Assembly: GCF_022458985.1 (NCBI RefSeq)
Contig: NC_061789.1
Span: forward strand, 6,676,357-6,740,356
Source: Mugil cephalus
Taxonomy: Eukaryota > Chordata > Actinopteri > Mugiliformes > Mugilidae
Direction: 5' to 3'
Length of the DNA: 64,000 nt
This document shows, one piece after another, positions 1 through 12,309 of this stretch. The notes beneath the pieces were generated by a model. The model did not search any database, had not been told where the DNA came from, and saw only the letters and a program-made list of their open reading frames with translations. The number at the start of each line of letters is the position of its first letter. Position 1 is the first letter of the stretch. The translations under genes and the position numbers were made by a program.

Positions 1-294
1 ATGACAGTGGGTGTAAAGAAGTGTTTTCACTGACTCCATTTACATGTGCAGAATAATAATCTGTGTGCTGTTAAATGACCCCCTGGTGACCTAAAGTTAT
101 GTGAAGTGAATTGATAACTGTAATAATCTGATAAAAGACACCAGGTCCTCATGGTGTTAAATGGCCACTTGAATAATATGAAAATCAAAAAAATACAATT
201 ATACACTGATTATACGTGTGCATGTAAACACTAGTTAACAGTATCTTTCTCAGTCTTTGTCCTCAACTAACATAGGCTTTAATAGTTATGTGTG

Positions 295-873
295 TGTCAC
301 ACCGTGGTGAGGGTGTCTTGTCTTGGGGTTATTTTGTCCTGTCATTTCCTGTTTTATTTTGAAAAGTAACTCTCCTCTTGTTTCAGGTCACTTGCCCTTC
401 CTCATGTGTCACCAGTCTGATTGTCTTCCCTGATTCCTGATTGTGTCCACCTGTCCCCTATTTCCCTCCATGTGTTTAAGTAGTCTGTGTTCCCCTTGTC
501 TCGTGCCAGAGTGTTATCGTCTTCAACCTGTTCTCGTGCCTTGCTTCATGTCTTCAACCAAAGAAGTTTCAAGTAAGCCTGTGAATCCTCTCGAAGAGAG
601 AGTTTTTGTTTGTTTAGTCTTTTCTTAGTTAGATCCTCAGTCCTGAGGTTTTCCTCCATTTGGAGTGTTTTGTGTTATTTTTTGATTTGTTACTTTGTTT
701 TGAGTTTTCCTCCTTCTGGAGAGTTTTTTGTTTTCACTGGTCGGATTAGCATCTAGGTTTTTTGTGGCCATTTGTTTGTCCCTCTGTGAGGGAGCTCTAA
801 TGAATCTAAATAAAGCCATTTTGTCATCTCTGCATTCTGAGTCCTGAGTCCTGCTTTGAGTCTCGGCCTGACA
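295..873 (+). mobile_element. Solo LTR with 5-bp target duplication
   Basis: 579-bp insertion starting TGTCAC and ending CCTGACA, flanked by direct repeats GTGTG at 290-294 and 874-878. The paralogous sites at about 10,470 and 17,360 read gttatgtgtgtag with no insertion, which are perfect empty sites. An AATAAA lies at 809. No protein-coding remains, so it is a solo LTR. Confidence 0.88.
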
Positions 874-879
874 GTGTGT

Positions 880-1264
880 AGTTGTCTATTAATTGAAGCT
901 TTTCGAGAAAACCGCTTGTTTCCCGAGATCATGAGATAAATAGAGGGAAACCTGAGGAAATGAGCTTGTTATTACAGGAAAACGAACACAAATTTGTGAG
1001 TTCATGTCCGGTTAGGGCTTCTGTACATTTCAGAAAAAGAAGAAGTTAAAAAAAAAAGCATCAAGTGCACAGAGGAAGGGTAGAAAAGTTCTAGATGAAC
1101 AAATTCCTCTTCCTTCGCCTTTTAAGTCTTGTGTGAAGTACATTTGAGAGAGGTGCTGTCACAGCAAGAGCAGAAACGGAAAATCAGGAGGTGGTGCTGC
1201 TGTGTTGCCTCCTTGTGTCAACCACCCTGAACCTGGATGCTCTGCAAAACCTGCTTTGTCCAGG
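880..1264 (+). promoter_or_regulatory. Conserved upstream region of receptor gene A
   Basis: This 5' region is strongly conserved before the start codons of A, B (about 10,480-10,877) and C (about 17,360-17,754). It includes purine-rich ETS/PU.1-like boxes, for example agaggaaggg at 1071 and ttcctcttcc at 1103. No TATA box is evident. PU.1-like sites are typical of myeloid promoters, but the assignment is inference and the transcription start is not visible. Confidence 0.3.
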
Positions 1265-4200
1265 ATGTCCAAATTCCTACCTAAGCTGTTTTTTGGTGAG
1301 TAGTGTGTTAATTTATGCAAATGAATTTGGAATCTAGTGTCCAGGCAAATACAAAATTTAAATTTCCTTAAATTGTCTTTATTGTTGCAAAGCTTTTCAT
1401 TTCACATTTTATCACATAGTTTATAGTGGATAGTGCAATAGATTCTATTATGTCCCTCTCACATCAAAGCTTAGGTGTACACTGATGTTTATTCTTATCT
1501 GCAGTAAAACACAGTACAGTCGTGTTAATGAGTCAAAATTTTGTTTAAGCAGGTTTGTCCTATTGACATCATCGTGATTTATTTTTTTATATTTTTCAAG
1601 AGTGACTTGGCCACGAAAATGAGATCCCTCCCTAAATGGCTTTTAAATCTATAGATTCAAGTCTTTACAATCGTCAGATTCTGGTAATTGTCAGTGTGAG
1701 AGGCTTTTTGGTAGGTAATGTTGTTGTACTGTGTGTTCATCACCAAAGCAGAATTATTTTTCGTGCCAAAAATGTGCAAAAACTTATGAGAAATACTTCA
1801 TGATACAATCTGCAGTTTATAATGTAATTTTGTTGCATGGATCAGGAGAGTGTTAAGATAATGACCAGATCCAACTATCACAGTACAATGAGAGAATACT
1901 GGACTTTGGTCTTCAAGACTATAGCAATTCAGTAAACAGGTCAAATGATATTTGAGTATAAAGTATAAAAATTAATCTCCTAAACATTGTAATGGTCTCT
2001 GTGTAATTAATGTATTAAGGGAACCTGGAAAATTAAGTTGCAAGAGATAGTATCTGTATCTCATATAATCTTTTTTTATTTTCTCTCTAGTTGGCTTTCT
2101 CTTCACCTCAACTTTATCCGCTGCAGGTCAGTGAATTCTCGTGTGCTACATGTGGTTGCTCTAATATTTACAAGCATCTTCATGGAAAGAGGAAGTGAAA
2201 ATGGGTAGTCTACTCATACAAACTTGTGTGAATATCATAATTATCTTATGGGTTCTCAAGTTACGCCCAAAAATACATTTTGGAAGGTCACCACGACTTT
2301 TCGCACTTACACGCCACATAATAATTAGTTTTTCGTCAAGTTCAAGATGACGTTTGTGTCAGATGTAATCAAATTTGATAGATATATCATATTTATTAAA
2401 AGAAAACAATAAGGTTGCAGTTGTGGCATCTAGGGATGTCCTGATCGATGTGCTGCAGGTGGCCCCAGTTTCACTCCCGCACTGAGCGGCATTTACTGTG
2501 TGTTATTCCCCCCTCTCTGCCTCCCTATTTCCTGTCACAAAAAATATACTTGGACTGGCTACAACACCATTGGTCACTGAGGGTTAGGTAAAGACTGTGG
2601 TAGAGTGTGGTTCCTAGCTTTCTTTGGCATGGAGTCACTCCAGTGGAGAAAACGGTAGAAGTGTGTGAATATGTTTATATGTCGGACGTATCAGGTTGTG
2701 TTCTGAGTAAAACATTAAAATATTATATGTAAATAATAGAAATATTGTATCTCCTCTGTGTTTCAGCTGCCCAGATCAGATTGGCTGGATCTGGCTCGAC
2801 TCGATGCTCTGGAAGAGTTGAAATCTACCACGATGGCTCCTGGGGAACAGTGTGTGATGACGACTGGGACATACAGGATGCTAATGTTGTTTGTAGACAG
2901 TTGGGCTGTGGGCCAGCACAGAGCGCCACGCAATCGGCCTCCTTTGGTCAAGGAACCGGAAATATCTGGCTCGATGATGTGGCCTGTTCAGGAACAGAGA
3001 CTTCCATAACTCAGTGTGGGCATAGAGGATTTGGCTCACATAACTGCGGACATAGTGAGGATGCTGGTGTCATCTGTGCTGGTAAGACACTTTTTCTTTT
3101 CAGCATTTTGTTGACTCATCTTGATAGTGACCCTACTAAGGCACTGTGTGCCTAACATTCTTTTAATTGCAGGATGTTGCCCTGAGTAGGCGCTCTTAAT
3201 TTGACAAGCCTAAAGAGAAGGTTGCAGAGTTTATTAGGTTGGACGACAAGAACATTTCTGTCATAGAGAAACAAATTTTCAACATCTTTTCAAATGTGGG
3301 GTCTTCTTCAGCCAAGGTATGAGCTACCTTCTCCTTGCTACATTAGCTTTGACAGTGATCACATTCCAGATCAGGGAAAATACAAGGAAACAAGAAAAAC
3401 CTTAGTCAGTCTCTAGGAAATTCTAGGAAATTCTGTCACTTTTCGAATCCCTAGAGGCATCTTCTGCTCTTACAGAGGACCATGTTGGCTATAATGGCTA
3501 TGGCAACCCATTCCATAGGTAAATGAAAACCGTGCTAAATAGATGTTTGTCATGTTTCTGCGTTCTGGTTGTTTCCTGTGATCTTACTCATTTCCTGCTT
3601 TATTTTGTAGTCAGTTTTTTGTTGGATTTAAGTTTTACCTCCTGTCTCTGTTCCCATCTCTGTGATTCTCTCTTGTCTCGGGCCATTTGTCTTTGTCTGC
3701 ATGTAACACTACCTTTTCCTTTGTTCTGTGTCAAGTTGTCTGTGGTGCTTTGCCCCTGTTGTCGACTTTTCATCTGTGCTCTTATCTCTGTGCTCTGAAT
3801 TCACCCCTATGTGTGTGTTTCTGCTCAGTTTGTTGTATTCTTGGATTTTGGATTGTACCAGTTTTTGGGTGATGGTTTTAAATACCCTGCCTTTCCTGCA
3901 ACACCTTGCAGGAAAGGCATTTTGTTTCCTAGGCATTTTGTTTCCTAGGTTGCCATTAAATTTTACTCTTGAGTTGATCCGCCTGCCTCTCTGCACTGTG
4001 TGTGTTGCATATGGATCCTCCACAACCAATTCTTTCATTGTGCCCACTATAAGGCAACAAAATGATCCGCTACGCTCTCAATGAAATCATGCATGTTCTT
4101 GTTTTTGTCTCCATGGACAAGATGACCTATTATCCAGGTGTTCCTGGCAAATTAGATTTTGCAGAATTGTCGTTACATAATTAGACACCCTAACGATAAT

Positions 4201-7200
4201 GTTAATTAAAATATGTTATGTATGATGAAAAACATCATTATACATGTTGTCTGTTGTATTGCCAGGATCTATTCAGACTGCATTTCACCATTGGTCACTA
4301 AGAGTTACGTAAAAACTGTGGTAGAGTGTGGTTTCTATCTATCTTTCTTTGGCATGGTGTCACTCCAGTGGAGAAAACACCAAAAGAGTAGACAAACAAA
4401 ATATTATAAGACGTTTATATGTCGGATATGTCATTTTGTGTTCTGAGTAATATGTTAAAATATCATTTGTAAAATATAAAAATATTGTATCTTCTGTGTT
4501 TCAGCTGCTCAGATCAGATTGGCTGGATCTAGCTCGACTCGATGCTCTGGAAGAGTTGAAATCTACCACGGTGGCTCCTGGGGAACAGTGTGTGATGACA
4601 GCTGGGACATACAGGATGCTAATGTTGTTTGTAGACAGTTGGGCTGTGGGCCAGCACAGAGCGCCACGCAATCGGCCTCCTTTGGTCAAGGAACCGGAAA
4701 TATCTGGCTCGATGATGTGGCCTGTTCAGGATCAGAGACTTCCATAACTCAGTGTGGGCATGGAGGGTTTGGCTCACATAACTGCGGACATAGTGAGGAT
4801 GCTGGTGTCATCTGTGATGGTAAGACACTTTTTCTTTTCAGCATTTTGTTGACACATCTTAATAGAGACCCTACTCAGACAAAATTACTTTGTGCCCAAA
4901 GCAGTTGGGTTTAGTATGGCTGATTGGAGAAGCTAGGCCATCAGACACAGCACTGCATCTCTCTGATTCTTGATCAAATTGTACCAACATTGACTGGAGG
5001 TATATTTTGACTTTTGGCTGTTACGCCATTGAGCTCAGATCAGCATGTCATGGCAGAATGTGACAGCCACGTCTGACTCCAAAGGAGAGTTGGCCCCCAT
5101 AGAGACACATATTACAAAGTCCAACTTCACAGTGAAAATAAATATGATGGTACGAAAATAAATTGTAATGCAGAGTGGTGCTCCTTGCCAGAGTCTAATG
5201 CTGTGTTCATTTACCTTGGAGGTCGGAAGTCAGAGCTAGGAATGACGTCACACAAACTGTAAACTGAACAGATAACTTCAATCAGCTAATGTTCATCAGT
5301 GATGAAGTCTACAAAAACACATGACGCAAAATTAAAAAAAAAAATATTCAACTCAGACGTAGAAAAAATCCTACGACTTTCTGACTAAAAATTCAGACAT
5401 CGGGGTGCATTCCAATTGAAAACTCGGAAATCAGAAATTCCAACTTCCAAGTACAGACGGAGAGCACTATAACTCTGCCAAGATGGCGACGCAGGGAGGT
5501 CCCACACTAAACTTCTACCACTTGGTGGGTGTGTCTGTCTTCTTATTGTATTAAGTCAAGGATTTTGAAGTTTCACATGAACCATTTATTTCCCAGGTTT
5601 AAACATATTAAATTAAATCCAAATTAAAATTTACCACGGCCTTTACCTAAGGCCTTCCAGTCCCCATCCACTGACTCTGTGCAACTATCTAACTTGTAAA
5701 AAAGTTTTTTGCTAAGTAAAATGATGGCATGAGAACTATTTCAAATGAAAAACTTAATGAAACCTTATTTTTCAGTCATTCTCCCAAAGCCCACCATCTC
5801 CATGAATCCTGTTGGTAAAGTTACCTGGGGTCAGGACATAAGCATCACTTGTTCAGTATCAACTCAGCATCTAGGAGGAACATTCATCCTGCAGAAGACC
5901 ACAGGATCATTCAGAACGACCAAGACATCTAGTGCCAACTCTGCTACCTTCAGTATCCCTAATGTCAACTTTAATAATGAGGGATCGTACAGGTGTCAAT
6001 ATCAGAAAAGAGTTTCAGATGGAGACTTCAACTCCCCACAGAGTGACTCTGTCACACTCTCAGTTACATGTACGTAAGAAATACAATTGCCTTTCTTTTT
6101 AATTGTGTTTAATAGTTGTTGCATCATCTGAAATTTAAATGATGATTTATACCTCTACTCAAGGGATTCTACACTGAACTTGTGTTGTTTTATTCAGTGG
6201 TCCTCCCAAAACCCATCATCTCCATGAATCCTGTTGGTAACGTTACCTGGGGTCAGGACATAAGCATCACTTGTTCAGTATCAACTCAGCATCTAGGAGG
6301 AACATTCATCCTGCAGAAGACCACAGGATCATTCAGAACGACCAAGACATCTAGTGCCAACTCTGCTACCTTCAGTATCCCTAATGTCAACTTTAATAAT
6401 GAGGGATCATACCAGTGTCAATATCAGACCAGAGTTTCAGATCGAGATTTCAACTCCCCACAGAGTGACTCTGTCACACTCTCGGTTACTGGTAAGGAGA
6501 AATATGCAGTTTCTAATTTTGACTTCTCTTTAACTTCTGTGGGATTGTGAAACAACTGGAAGAAGCTAACATGCAAAAATACACTGTAGCAAAAAGGCAA
6601 ATTCATCTATGACTTTTCGTTGTGTTATTTTATTCAGTGGTCCTCCCAAAGCCCATCATCTCCATGAATCCTGTTGGTAACGTTACCTGGGGTCAGGACA
6701 TCAGCATCACTTGTTCAATCTCAACTCAGCATTTAGGAGGAACATTCATCCTGCAGAAGACCACAGGCTCATTCAGAAAAACTAAGACATCTAGTGCCAA
6801 CTCTGCTACCTTCAGTATCCCTAATGTCAACTTTAATAATGAGGGATTGTACCAGTGTCAATATCAGACCAGAGTTTCAGGTCGAGACTTCAGCTCCCCA
6901 CAGAGTGACTCTGTCACACTCTCGGTTATTGGTAAGGAGAAATATGGAGATTCTAATCTTGACTTCTCTTTAACTTCTATGGAACTGTGAAAGAGAAGAT
7001 GCTAACACACTTAAACCGAAAGGCAAGTTTATCTATGACTTTATGTTGTGTTGTTCTTTCAGTCATTCTCCCAAAGCCTGAAATCACGGAAATCCTGGTC
7101 GTGAGGTTATGTGGGATCAGGACCATAATACTTGTTCAGTCTTAACTCAGCATTTAGGAGGAACATGCACTCTGCTTATCTCGGGCTCATTAAGAAAAAT

Positions 7201-8920
7201 CCAAACATCTAGTACATACTCTGCTACCTTCAGTAGCCCCAATGTCAACTTTCATGATGAGGGATCGTACCAGTGTCAGTAACAGACAAGAGTTTCAGGT
7301 CGAGATTTTATTTCTCCACAGAGTGACTCTGTCAACTCAACTGATCCATCTTAATCCAGTTTTTCTTTTTTTTACCAGTGCCACTGCAGCCGCCCAGCAT
7401 CTACCTGACGTCTGCTAACCAAGAGCCGGTCCAGGGTCTTGAGAGTGCAGAGGTCACCAGGGCTCACAGCTTTGTCTTAACCTGCTCCATTTCCTCCCAC
7501 TATCCTGGAGGGGTTTTCTCTCTCATCCTCTCTGGCTCCAACATCACCAGGACCCAGCCAGCGATCAACAACTCAGCCTCCTTTAGTTTCCCTGAAGCTG
7601 AGTATGAGCACCAGGGTGACTACAGCTGTGTTTACGAAGTCACACTGTCCTCCAGGAAATTCACTTCAGACATGTCAGCGACGGTGAACATCACCATTAA
7701 AAGTAAGAAGACTTAATTTAAGACTAAGATTAAACTATATCTTTGAGACTATTTGGATGGCAGTAATAACTTGTCATCTGTACACATTCAATTCTACACA
7801 TGCTTTTATAATACATAATGTATCTCTACCCAACATCTTAATCAATCCACATTGAGTAATATCTGCATCTGACCCATAGTAGAGATCACAGAGTACATGC
7901 TAGACAAAACTACCTTACTGTTTTGATGAAATACTAAATCAAATGCAGTTTGGCTTTTCTGTTTCAAGTAGGGTAGAGATGTTGAGGTGAAGGCTAAAGA
8001 TGATGCAGTAGGTTCCAGCAAAAAGTATTTAATAATTAAGAAAAAGTGCTGCGCAAGGCAGGAAATACAAAAATGAAAAGAATCAGGGAGGAGACAAGGG
8101 AACATGGCGTGGAAACAAGATACGTGGGCAACATAAACGACGTGACAAGGAATAAAGGGAAGGCAGGGCTGTAAATGCACAAGGGCTCATGGATGACAAG
8201 ACACAGGTGAAACTCATGAGGGCAATCACAGCAGGAGAAACCAAATAATCAAGGGACGGACAAGGAACACAGACAAGAAATCCAGAAAGTTGACAAAATA
8301 AAACAGGAAACCCCAGAACATGAGCACAAAATAAAAGACAGATATAGAACCTTGACATCCTGAACTTTTGACAATCAGACAATTTGTTTCTTAGTGCAAG
8401 TGATGAAGCTGGTCTCCTCACTCACTGTACCTCCGTTGCTGCTCCTGCTGCTCCTGATGGCCTGTCTGTTCAACAAGAGAAGACGTCAAGCCCCGAAGCT
8501 CGAAAACCTTGACCAAACCGAAAGTAAGTGCCAATCAGGATGATGGTCCATTACATGAAATGATAAACTTCTTTTCACATTGGTACATGACTTTCTGATG
8601 CTTTCATTGCAGTGAGTCACCACAACAATGGCACCGCCAATATCGTTGAGGACGACTATGAAGAGATGGACACTGTTATGAGATATGAGCAAGGAAACGT
8701 GTGTGATGATGATTATGATCATGGTAAGAGTGAAGATAGCGACGATGAAGGGGGGAATTATTATGTTCGCACGTGTCCTGTGGACATTTATTCTGCTGTA
8801 GATGATGAAATGGAGGAAGAGGCAGCTGAAGATAGCATCTATATGAATTTTGAGCAACCGCCCTGTGATGACAATTTGGATATTTATGGAGAGCAGGAAG
8901 ACATTTATCAAAATTTTTAG
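1265..8920 (+). CDS. SRCR-Ig transmembrane receptor, gene A (multi-exon)
   Basis: Predicted type I membrane receptor of the scavenger receptor cysteine-rich superfamily fused to Ig-like domains. Exons by eye: 1265-1295, 2091-2126 (signal peptide), 2767-3081 and 4505-4819 (SRCR), 5776-6069, 6198-6491, 6638-6931 (Ig), 7379-7702 (membrane-proximal Ig), 8395-8523 (transmembrane), 8613-8920 (tail, stop TAG). Every junction is phase 1 and every internal exon is a multiple of three apart from the end exons, giving about 779 residues. A fourth Ig exon at 7063 is dead and must be skipped. A polyadenylation signal AATAAA lies at 9482-9487. The start is the ATG at 1265, because it is conserved in all three copies and the hydrophobic leader continues correctly through the 36-nt exon. 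Ligand unknown; SRCR features suggest pattern recognition. An order or isoform different from this is possible because all exons are in compatible phase. Confidence 0.8.
2767..3081 (+). CDS. SRCR domain exon 1 of gene A
   Basis: A single phase 1-1 exon of 315 nt encoding one complete SRCR domain of 105 residues, flanked by ...gtttcag and g|gtaaga. Eight cysteines in the contexts [35 protein letters not shown] and VICAG make it group B with the full four-disulfide set. It contains [15 protein letters not shown] and the acidic residues CDD and SED that correspond to the cation site of DMBT1/CD163-type domains. Confidence 0.92.
3530..4050 (+). repeat. LTR-like relic repeated beside SRCR exons
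   Basis: A T-rich segment starting near ttgtcatgtttctgcg and ending near ctcttgagttgatccgcctg. It recurs at about 13,135-13,610, 15,190-15,330 (partial), 19,885-20,365 and 21,795-22,265. Its presence in all three gene copies shows that it predates the gene duplications and was copied with the SRCR cassette. The scattered short reading frames in it differ between copies and are not genes. Confidence 0.6.
4505..4819 (+). CDS. SRCR domain exon 2 of gene A
   Basis: Second 315-nt phase 1-1 SRCR exon of gene A with all eight cysteines. It differs from exon 1 at only a few codons (for example IYHGGSW instead of IYHDGSW, CDDSWD instead of CDDDWD). The intron before it carries the LTR-like relic also found near the other SRCR exons. 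Confidence 0.92.
5776..6931 (+). CDS. Three intact Ig-like domain exons of gene A
   Basis: Exons 5776-6069, 6198-6491 and 6638-6931, each 294 nt (98 codons), phase 1-1. Each domain begins LPKP.ISMNPVG and has the Ig pattern W-G-Q-D...TC...[10 protein letters not shown]...YQCQY, with the two core cysteines about 50 residues apart. The GGTF.L strand followed by N.A.FSI resembles the C2-type domains of FcR-like/LILR/A1BG proteins. The first exon ends at the donor gtacgt, the others at gtaagg. Retaining the following introns would append a few residues (starting GKEKY in exons 2 and 3) and then a stop. Confidence 0.85.
7063..7340 (+). pseudogene. Decayed fourth Ig exon of gene A
   Basis: Clear homology to the Ig exon at 26474 in gene C, but the copy is broken. 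One base is missing near the start (atcacggaaatcc against atctccatgaatcc), an in-frame-equivalent TAA follows the second cysteine codon (cagtgtcagtaacag), and the 3' end with its splice donor has been deleted. As a result gagtgactctgtc joins directly to the polypyrimidine tract of the next exon. It cannot be a normal coding exon; skipping it keeps frame because neighbours are phase 1. Confidence 0.85.
7379..7702 (+). CDS. Membrane-proximal Ig exon of gene A
   Basis: 324 nt, phase 1-1, starting after tttaccag and ending attaaaa|gtaag. It encodes a distinct Ig-like domain ([12 protein letters not shown]...DYSCVYEV) with N-glycosylation sequons at NIT, NNS and NIT. It is unlike the repeated Ig type and is conserved once per gene directly before the transmembrane exon. 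Confidence 0.85.
7960..8357 (-). mobile_element. LTR-like insertion, antisense, in intron of gene A
   Basis: A 398-bp block present only in gene A. At the equivalent intron site in B (about 14,500) and C (about 29,212) the sequence reads straight through to tgaacttttgacaatcag. Read on the - strand it starts TGTCAAGG and ends TTGAAACA, and carries T-rich tracts and a TTAAATA-type poly(A) region near the 3' end, as in a solo LTR. Flanks ttc/tcc suggest a short or mutated target duplication. No coding potential. Confidence 0.55.
8395..8523 (+). CDS. Transmembrane exon of gene A
   Basis: 129 nt, phase 1-1. It encodes a leucine-rich segment ([14 protein letters not shown]) followed by the stop-transfer run NKRRRQ. 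The same exon occurs in B at 14541-14672 and C at 29249-29377. Its position after the Ig domains fixes type I topology. Confidence 0.85.
8613..8920 (+). CDS. Cytoplasmic tail exon of gene A
   Basis: Final coding exon, starting after cattgcag, about 102 residues, very rich in Asp/Glu. Tyrosines occur as [25 protein letters not shown] and DIYQNF. YMNF and YQNF fit the pYxN consensus bound by GRB2-type SH2 domains when phosphorylated; no canonical ITAM or ITIM is present. The stop at 8918-8920 is followed by a 3' UTR of about 580 bp with AATAAA. Confidence 0.8.
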
Positions 8921-10390
8921 CTTTCTACTCGCCAATGACGTTACTGGTTTCCACCTATAAGAGACAACCAAAGTATTCACTGCATGTTCATGAGCTTGTC
9001 AAGGGGTAGATGATGGCAGTTAACCAAATGCAAAGTGTTGAATGTAATGTTGTTGGCATGTGGTCAGTTCTTAGTTGGAACTTGCTCCAGTCACATTGAG
9101 TTTCCTTTCTCTGCAGATGATAGTGAACAGTTTTTCATTCTTTACAGTACTGTTTTTTTTCATCATTTCATTATTATAGATCTTTAGTATCTTGTTTTAT
9201 GAACACATTGGAAGACATCAGAGTGTGTGCATTTAAAACCATATTGGAGAAACTATCTGTAATTAGCCAGATGTTATTTACTGTATACTCACCCCATCCA
9301 GTATTGTTGGACTCTGGATTTCTGTTTTTGCTTGTGATGATATTTAACTTCAGCTTGATGCTATGGCAGTTTTTGCACCTCTTCAGGTATATCTTTATAC
9401 TTTATTTGCGCTTTTATCTGTTTATATTGTACGAATTATTTCTTGTATGTGGATATAGGACATCCATGGACTATGTACTTTAATAAAGGTTCAGTTAAAG
9501 TAGTTGACTCGTTTGAATTCAGTGTTGTAATGATAGTACAGCCAAACCGTGTTTGCGATTGTTGCCGTTATGTCTTGACTTGGGAAAGTAACGTCAAGCT
9601 ATGCATGCTAACCTGCAGGCTAGCAACCAGGAACTTAGGCTATAGACAGAATATGATAACACAATGCAGCCAGGCATTATGCATAGGTGAGGATTACACC
9701 GCCTAATATTCTATAAATTTACTGTACAGGCTGTCCACCAGCAGAAATCTCATGTCGATGTAATTAATCTTTTATTTTCTCTGTTTTCCCTGTTCTTCTT
9801 GTGTCCATATCTCAACGTTATACTATCCATCAAGATGTTTCTCTTTAGTCTACTTTGTATATGCAGGATGTATTTTTATATTTTATTTATTCTTAATGTT
9901 TGCATATTTGTTCACATGTTTTGTTTAGCTGCTGCACCGTAGGCCTTTGCGGAAGGTAATTTTAAACCTGTATTGTGTTGCACATGTCAGAATTGACAGT
10001 AAAGTTGACTTGATGTCACATCTTACCACTATTTCAATCAGCCAATCAGCTGTCTGCTGTCATTTTAGCTGGAAATCGTTGTCGTTCACCTCCAGTCTTC
10101 ACCTCCAGAGCTGGGGTTAAACTCATCTGTCCACTCTTCATCCCATCCAGATCTGCAACCTTTTTCGTCTTCCAATCAACCCCCACCAGTGTCTAGAGTG
10201 TAGACACAGTGTGTTTCCTACACTGAGCACAGCTGTGGCCCTGTGTACTGTAAATGGTTGCATGTAATTAAGTAGACTTATTGTTTCGAATGAAATGTTT
10301 GGCTTCCACTCTCAAGGTAGGTTGAGGATGATTAAAATAAACTATAAAAAACATTCACAAAGGTATGTCCTTCTCATACTCACTCATAAA
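8921..10390. other. 3' UTR of gene A and spacer to copy B
   Basis: Holds the presumed 3' UTR of gene A up to shortly after the AATAAA at 9482. A spacer follows whose last part (about 10,230-10,300) is repeated at about 16,905-17,000, after copy B. No further gene is seen. Homology with the upstream region of genes A and C begins at about 10,391. Confidence 0.5.
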
Positions 10391-11665
10391 TATACGTGCG
10401 CATGTAAACACTAGTTAACAGTATCTTTCTCAGTCTTTGTCATCAATTAACATAGGCTTTAATAGTTATGTGTGTAGTTGTCTATTAATTAAAAGCTTTT
10501 TGAGAAAACAGAGCTTGTTTCCCGAGATCATGAGATAAATAGAGGAAAACTTGGGGAAATGAGCTTGTTATCACGGGAAAACAAACAAACAAACAAAAAA
10601 TAAAATATGTGAGTCCATGTCTGGTTAGGGCTTCTGTACATTGCAGAGAAAGAAGAAGTTAAAAAAAAAAGCATCAAGTGCACAGAGGAAGGGTAGAAAA
10701 CTTCGACACAAACAAATTCCTCTTCATTCGCCTTTTAAGTCTTGTGTGAAGTACATGTGAGAGAGGTGCTGTCACAGTGAGACCAGAAACAGAAAATCAG
10801 GAAGTGTTGTTGCTGTGTCGCCTCCTTGTGTCAACCACCCTGAACCTGGATGCTCTGCAAAACCTGCTACGTCCAGGATGTCCAAATTCCTACCTAAGCT
10901 GTTTTTTGGTGAGTAGTGCATGCGTGAATTTATGCAAATGAATTTGAATTCTAGTGTCCAAGCAAATACAGAATTTAAATTTCCTTGAATTTAGTGTATC
11001 ACTTAGTTTATTTTGGATAGTGCAATATATTCTATCATGTCCCTTGCCATTAACTTACATCAAAGTTTAGGTGTACACTGATGTTTATTCTGCAGTAAAA
11101 CACAGTACAGTCAATGTTAGTGAGTCAAAACTTTGTTTAAGCAGGTTTGGCCCATTGACATCAGTGATTTTTTTTTACAAGAGAGACTTAGCCACGAAAA
11201 TGAGATCCCTCCCTAAATGGCTTTTAGAATCTATGGATAAATCTATAGATTTATGTCTTTACAATCGTCAGATTCTGGTAATTGTCAGTGTGAGAGGCTT
11301 TTTGGTAGGTAATGTTGTTGTACTGTGTGTTCATCACCAAAGCAGAATTAGTTTTCGTGCCAAAAATGTGCAAAAACTCATGAGAAATACTTCATGATAC
11401 AATCTGCAGTTTATGATGTAATTTTGTTGCATGAATCAGGAGAGTGTTAAGATAATGACCAGATCCAACTATCACAGTACAATGAGAGAAAACTGGACTT
11501 TGGTCTTCAAGGCTATAGCAATTCAGTAAACAGGTCAAATGATATTTGAGTGTATAAGTATAAAAATTCATCTCCCAAACATTGTATTGGTCTCTGTGTA
11601 ATTAATGTATTAAGGGAACCTGGAAAATGTGTTGAAGGAGATAGTATCTGTATCTCATATAATCT

Positions 11666-11670
<5 letters not shown>

Positions 11671-11710
<40 letters not shown>
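11671..11710 (+). repeat. (CT)n expansion in a splice polypyrimidine tract
   Basis: An uninterrupted CT repeat ending a few bases before the acceptor cctctag of the 36-nt leader exon in copy B. The same site in A and C has only a short tttctctctag tract. Confidence 0.85.
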
Positions 11711-11716
<6 letters not shown>

Positions 11717-12309
11717 GTTGTCGTTCTCTTCACCTCAACTTTATCAGCTGCAGGTCAGTAAATTCTTGTGTGCTACATGCGGTTGCTAGTATTCACGAGA
11801 ATCTTCACGGAAAATGTGTCTACTAATACAAACTTGTGTGAAAATCATAATTATAGTATGTGTTCTCAAGTTACAAAATTTATATATATATATAAATATA
11901 TAAAGGTTGCAGTAGTGGGGCCTAAGCATAAGACTATGTCATGTTTGACTACATCACTTATAAAAAATAAAAAAAAACAGCAAAAAAACACGTTGAAATC
12001 AACTCAAACGTTTAGGCCACCAGTGCTGGATGGAACATGGATTGATGACTGATTGGACTATATTCATAGATAGATGGAGGGGCTACAACACCATTGGTCA
12101 CTGAGGGTTAGGTAAAGACTGTGGTAGAGTGTGGTTCCTTTCTTTCTTTCTTTGGCACAGTGTCACTCCAGTGGAGAAAACGGAAAAAGAGTAGACAAAC
12201 AAAATACGATAATATGTTTATATGTCAGATATGTCAGGTTGTGCTCTGAGTAAAATACTAAAATATTATATGTAAAATATAGAAATATTGTATCTCCTCT
12301 GTGTTTCAG

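Noticed and set aside
2745..2766. Leader-like MYLLCVSA before the SRCR domain as a start
   Set aside because: It lies in the intron's polypyrimidine tract and acceptor. The true leader is encoded by the 31-nt and 36-nt exons.
2758..3009. An alternative-frame 83-residue ORF and an antisense 62-residue ORF that recur in the SRCR exons
   Set aside because: They are shadows of the conserved SRCR reading frame. They recur only because the exons are recent duplicates, and they have no start context, splice fit or known fold.
8613..8920. ITIM or ITAM in the tail
   Set aside because: DIYSAV has Asp at Y-2 and SIYMNF has Phe at Y+3, so neither fits; spacing does not fit an ITAM.
8486..8980. Antisense ORF opposite the receptor tail (also 29,385-29,858)
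   Set aside because: An open antisense frame is expected opposite an Asp/Glu-rich coding exon. No splice or homology support.
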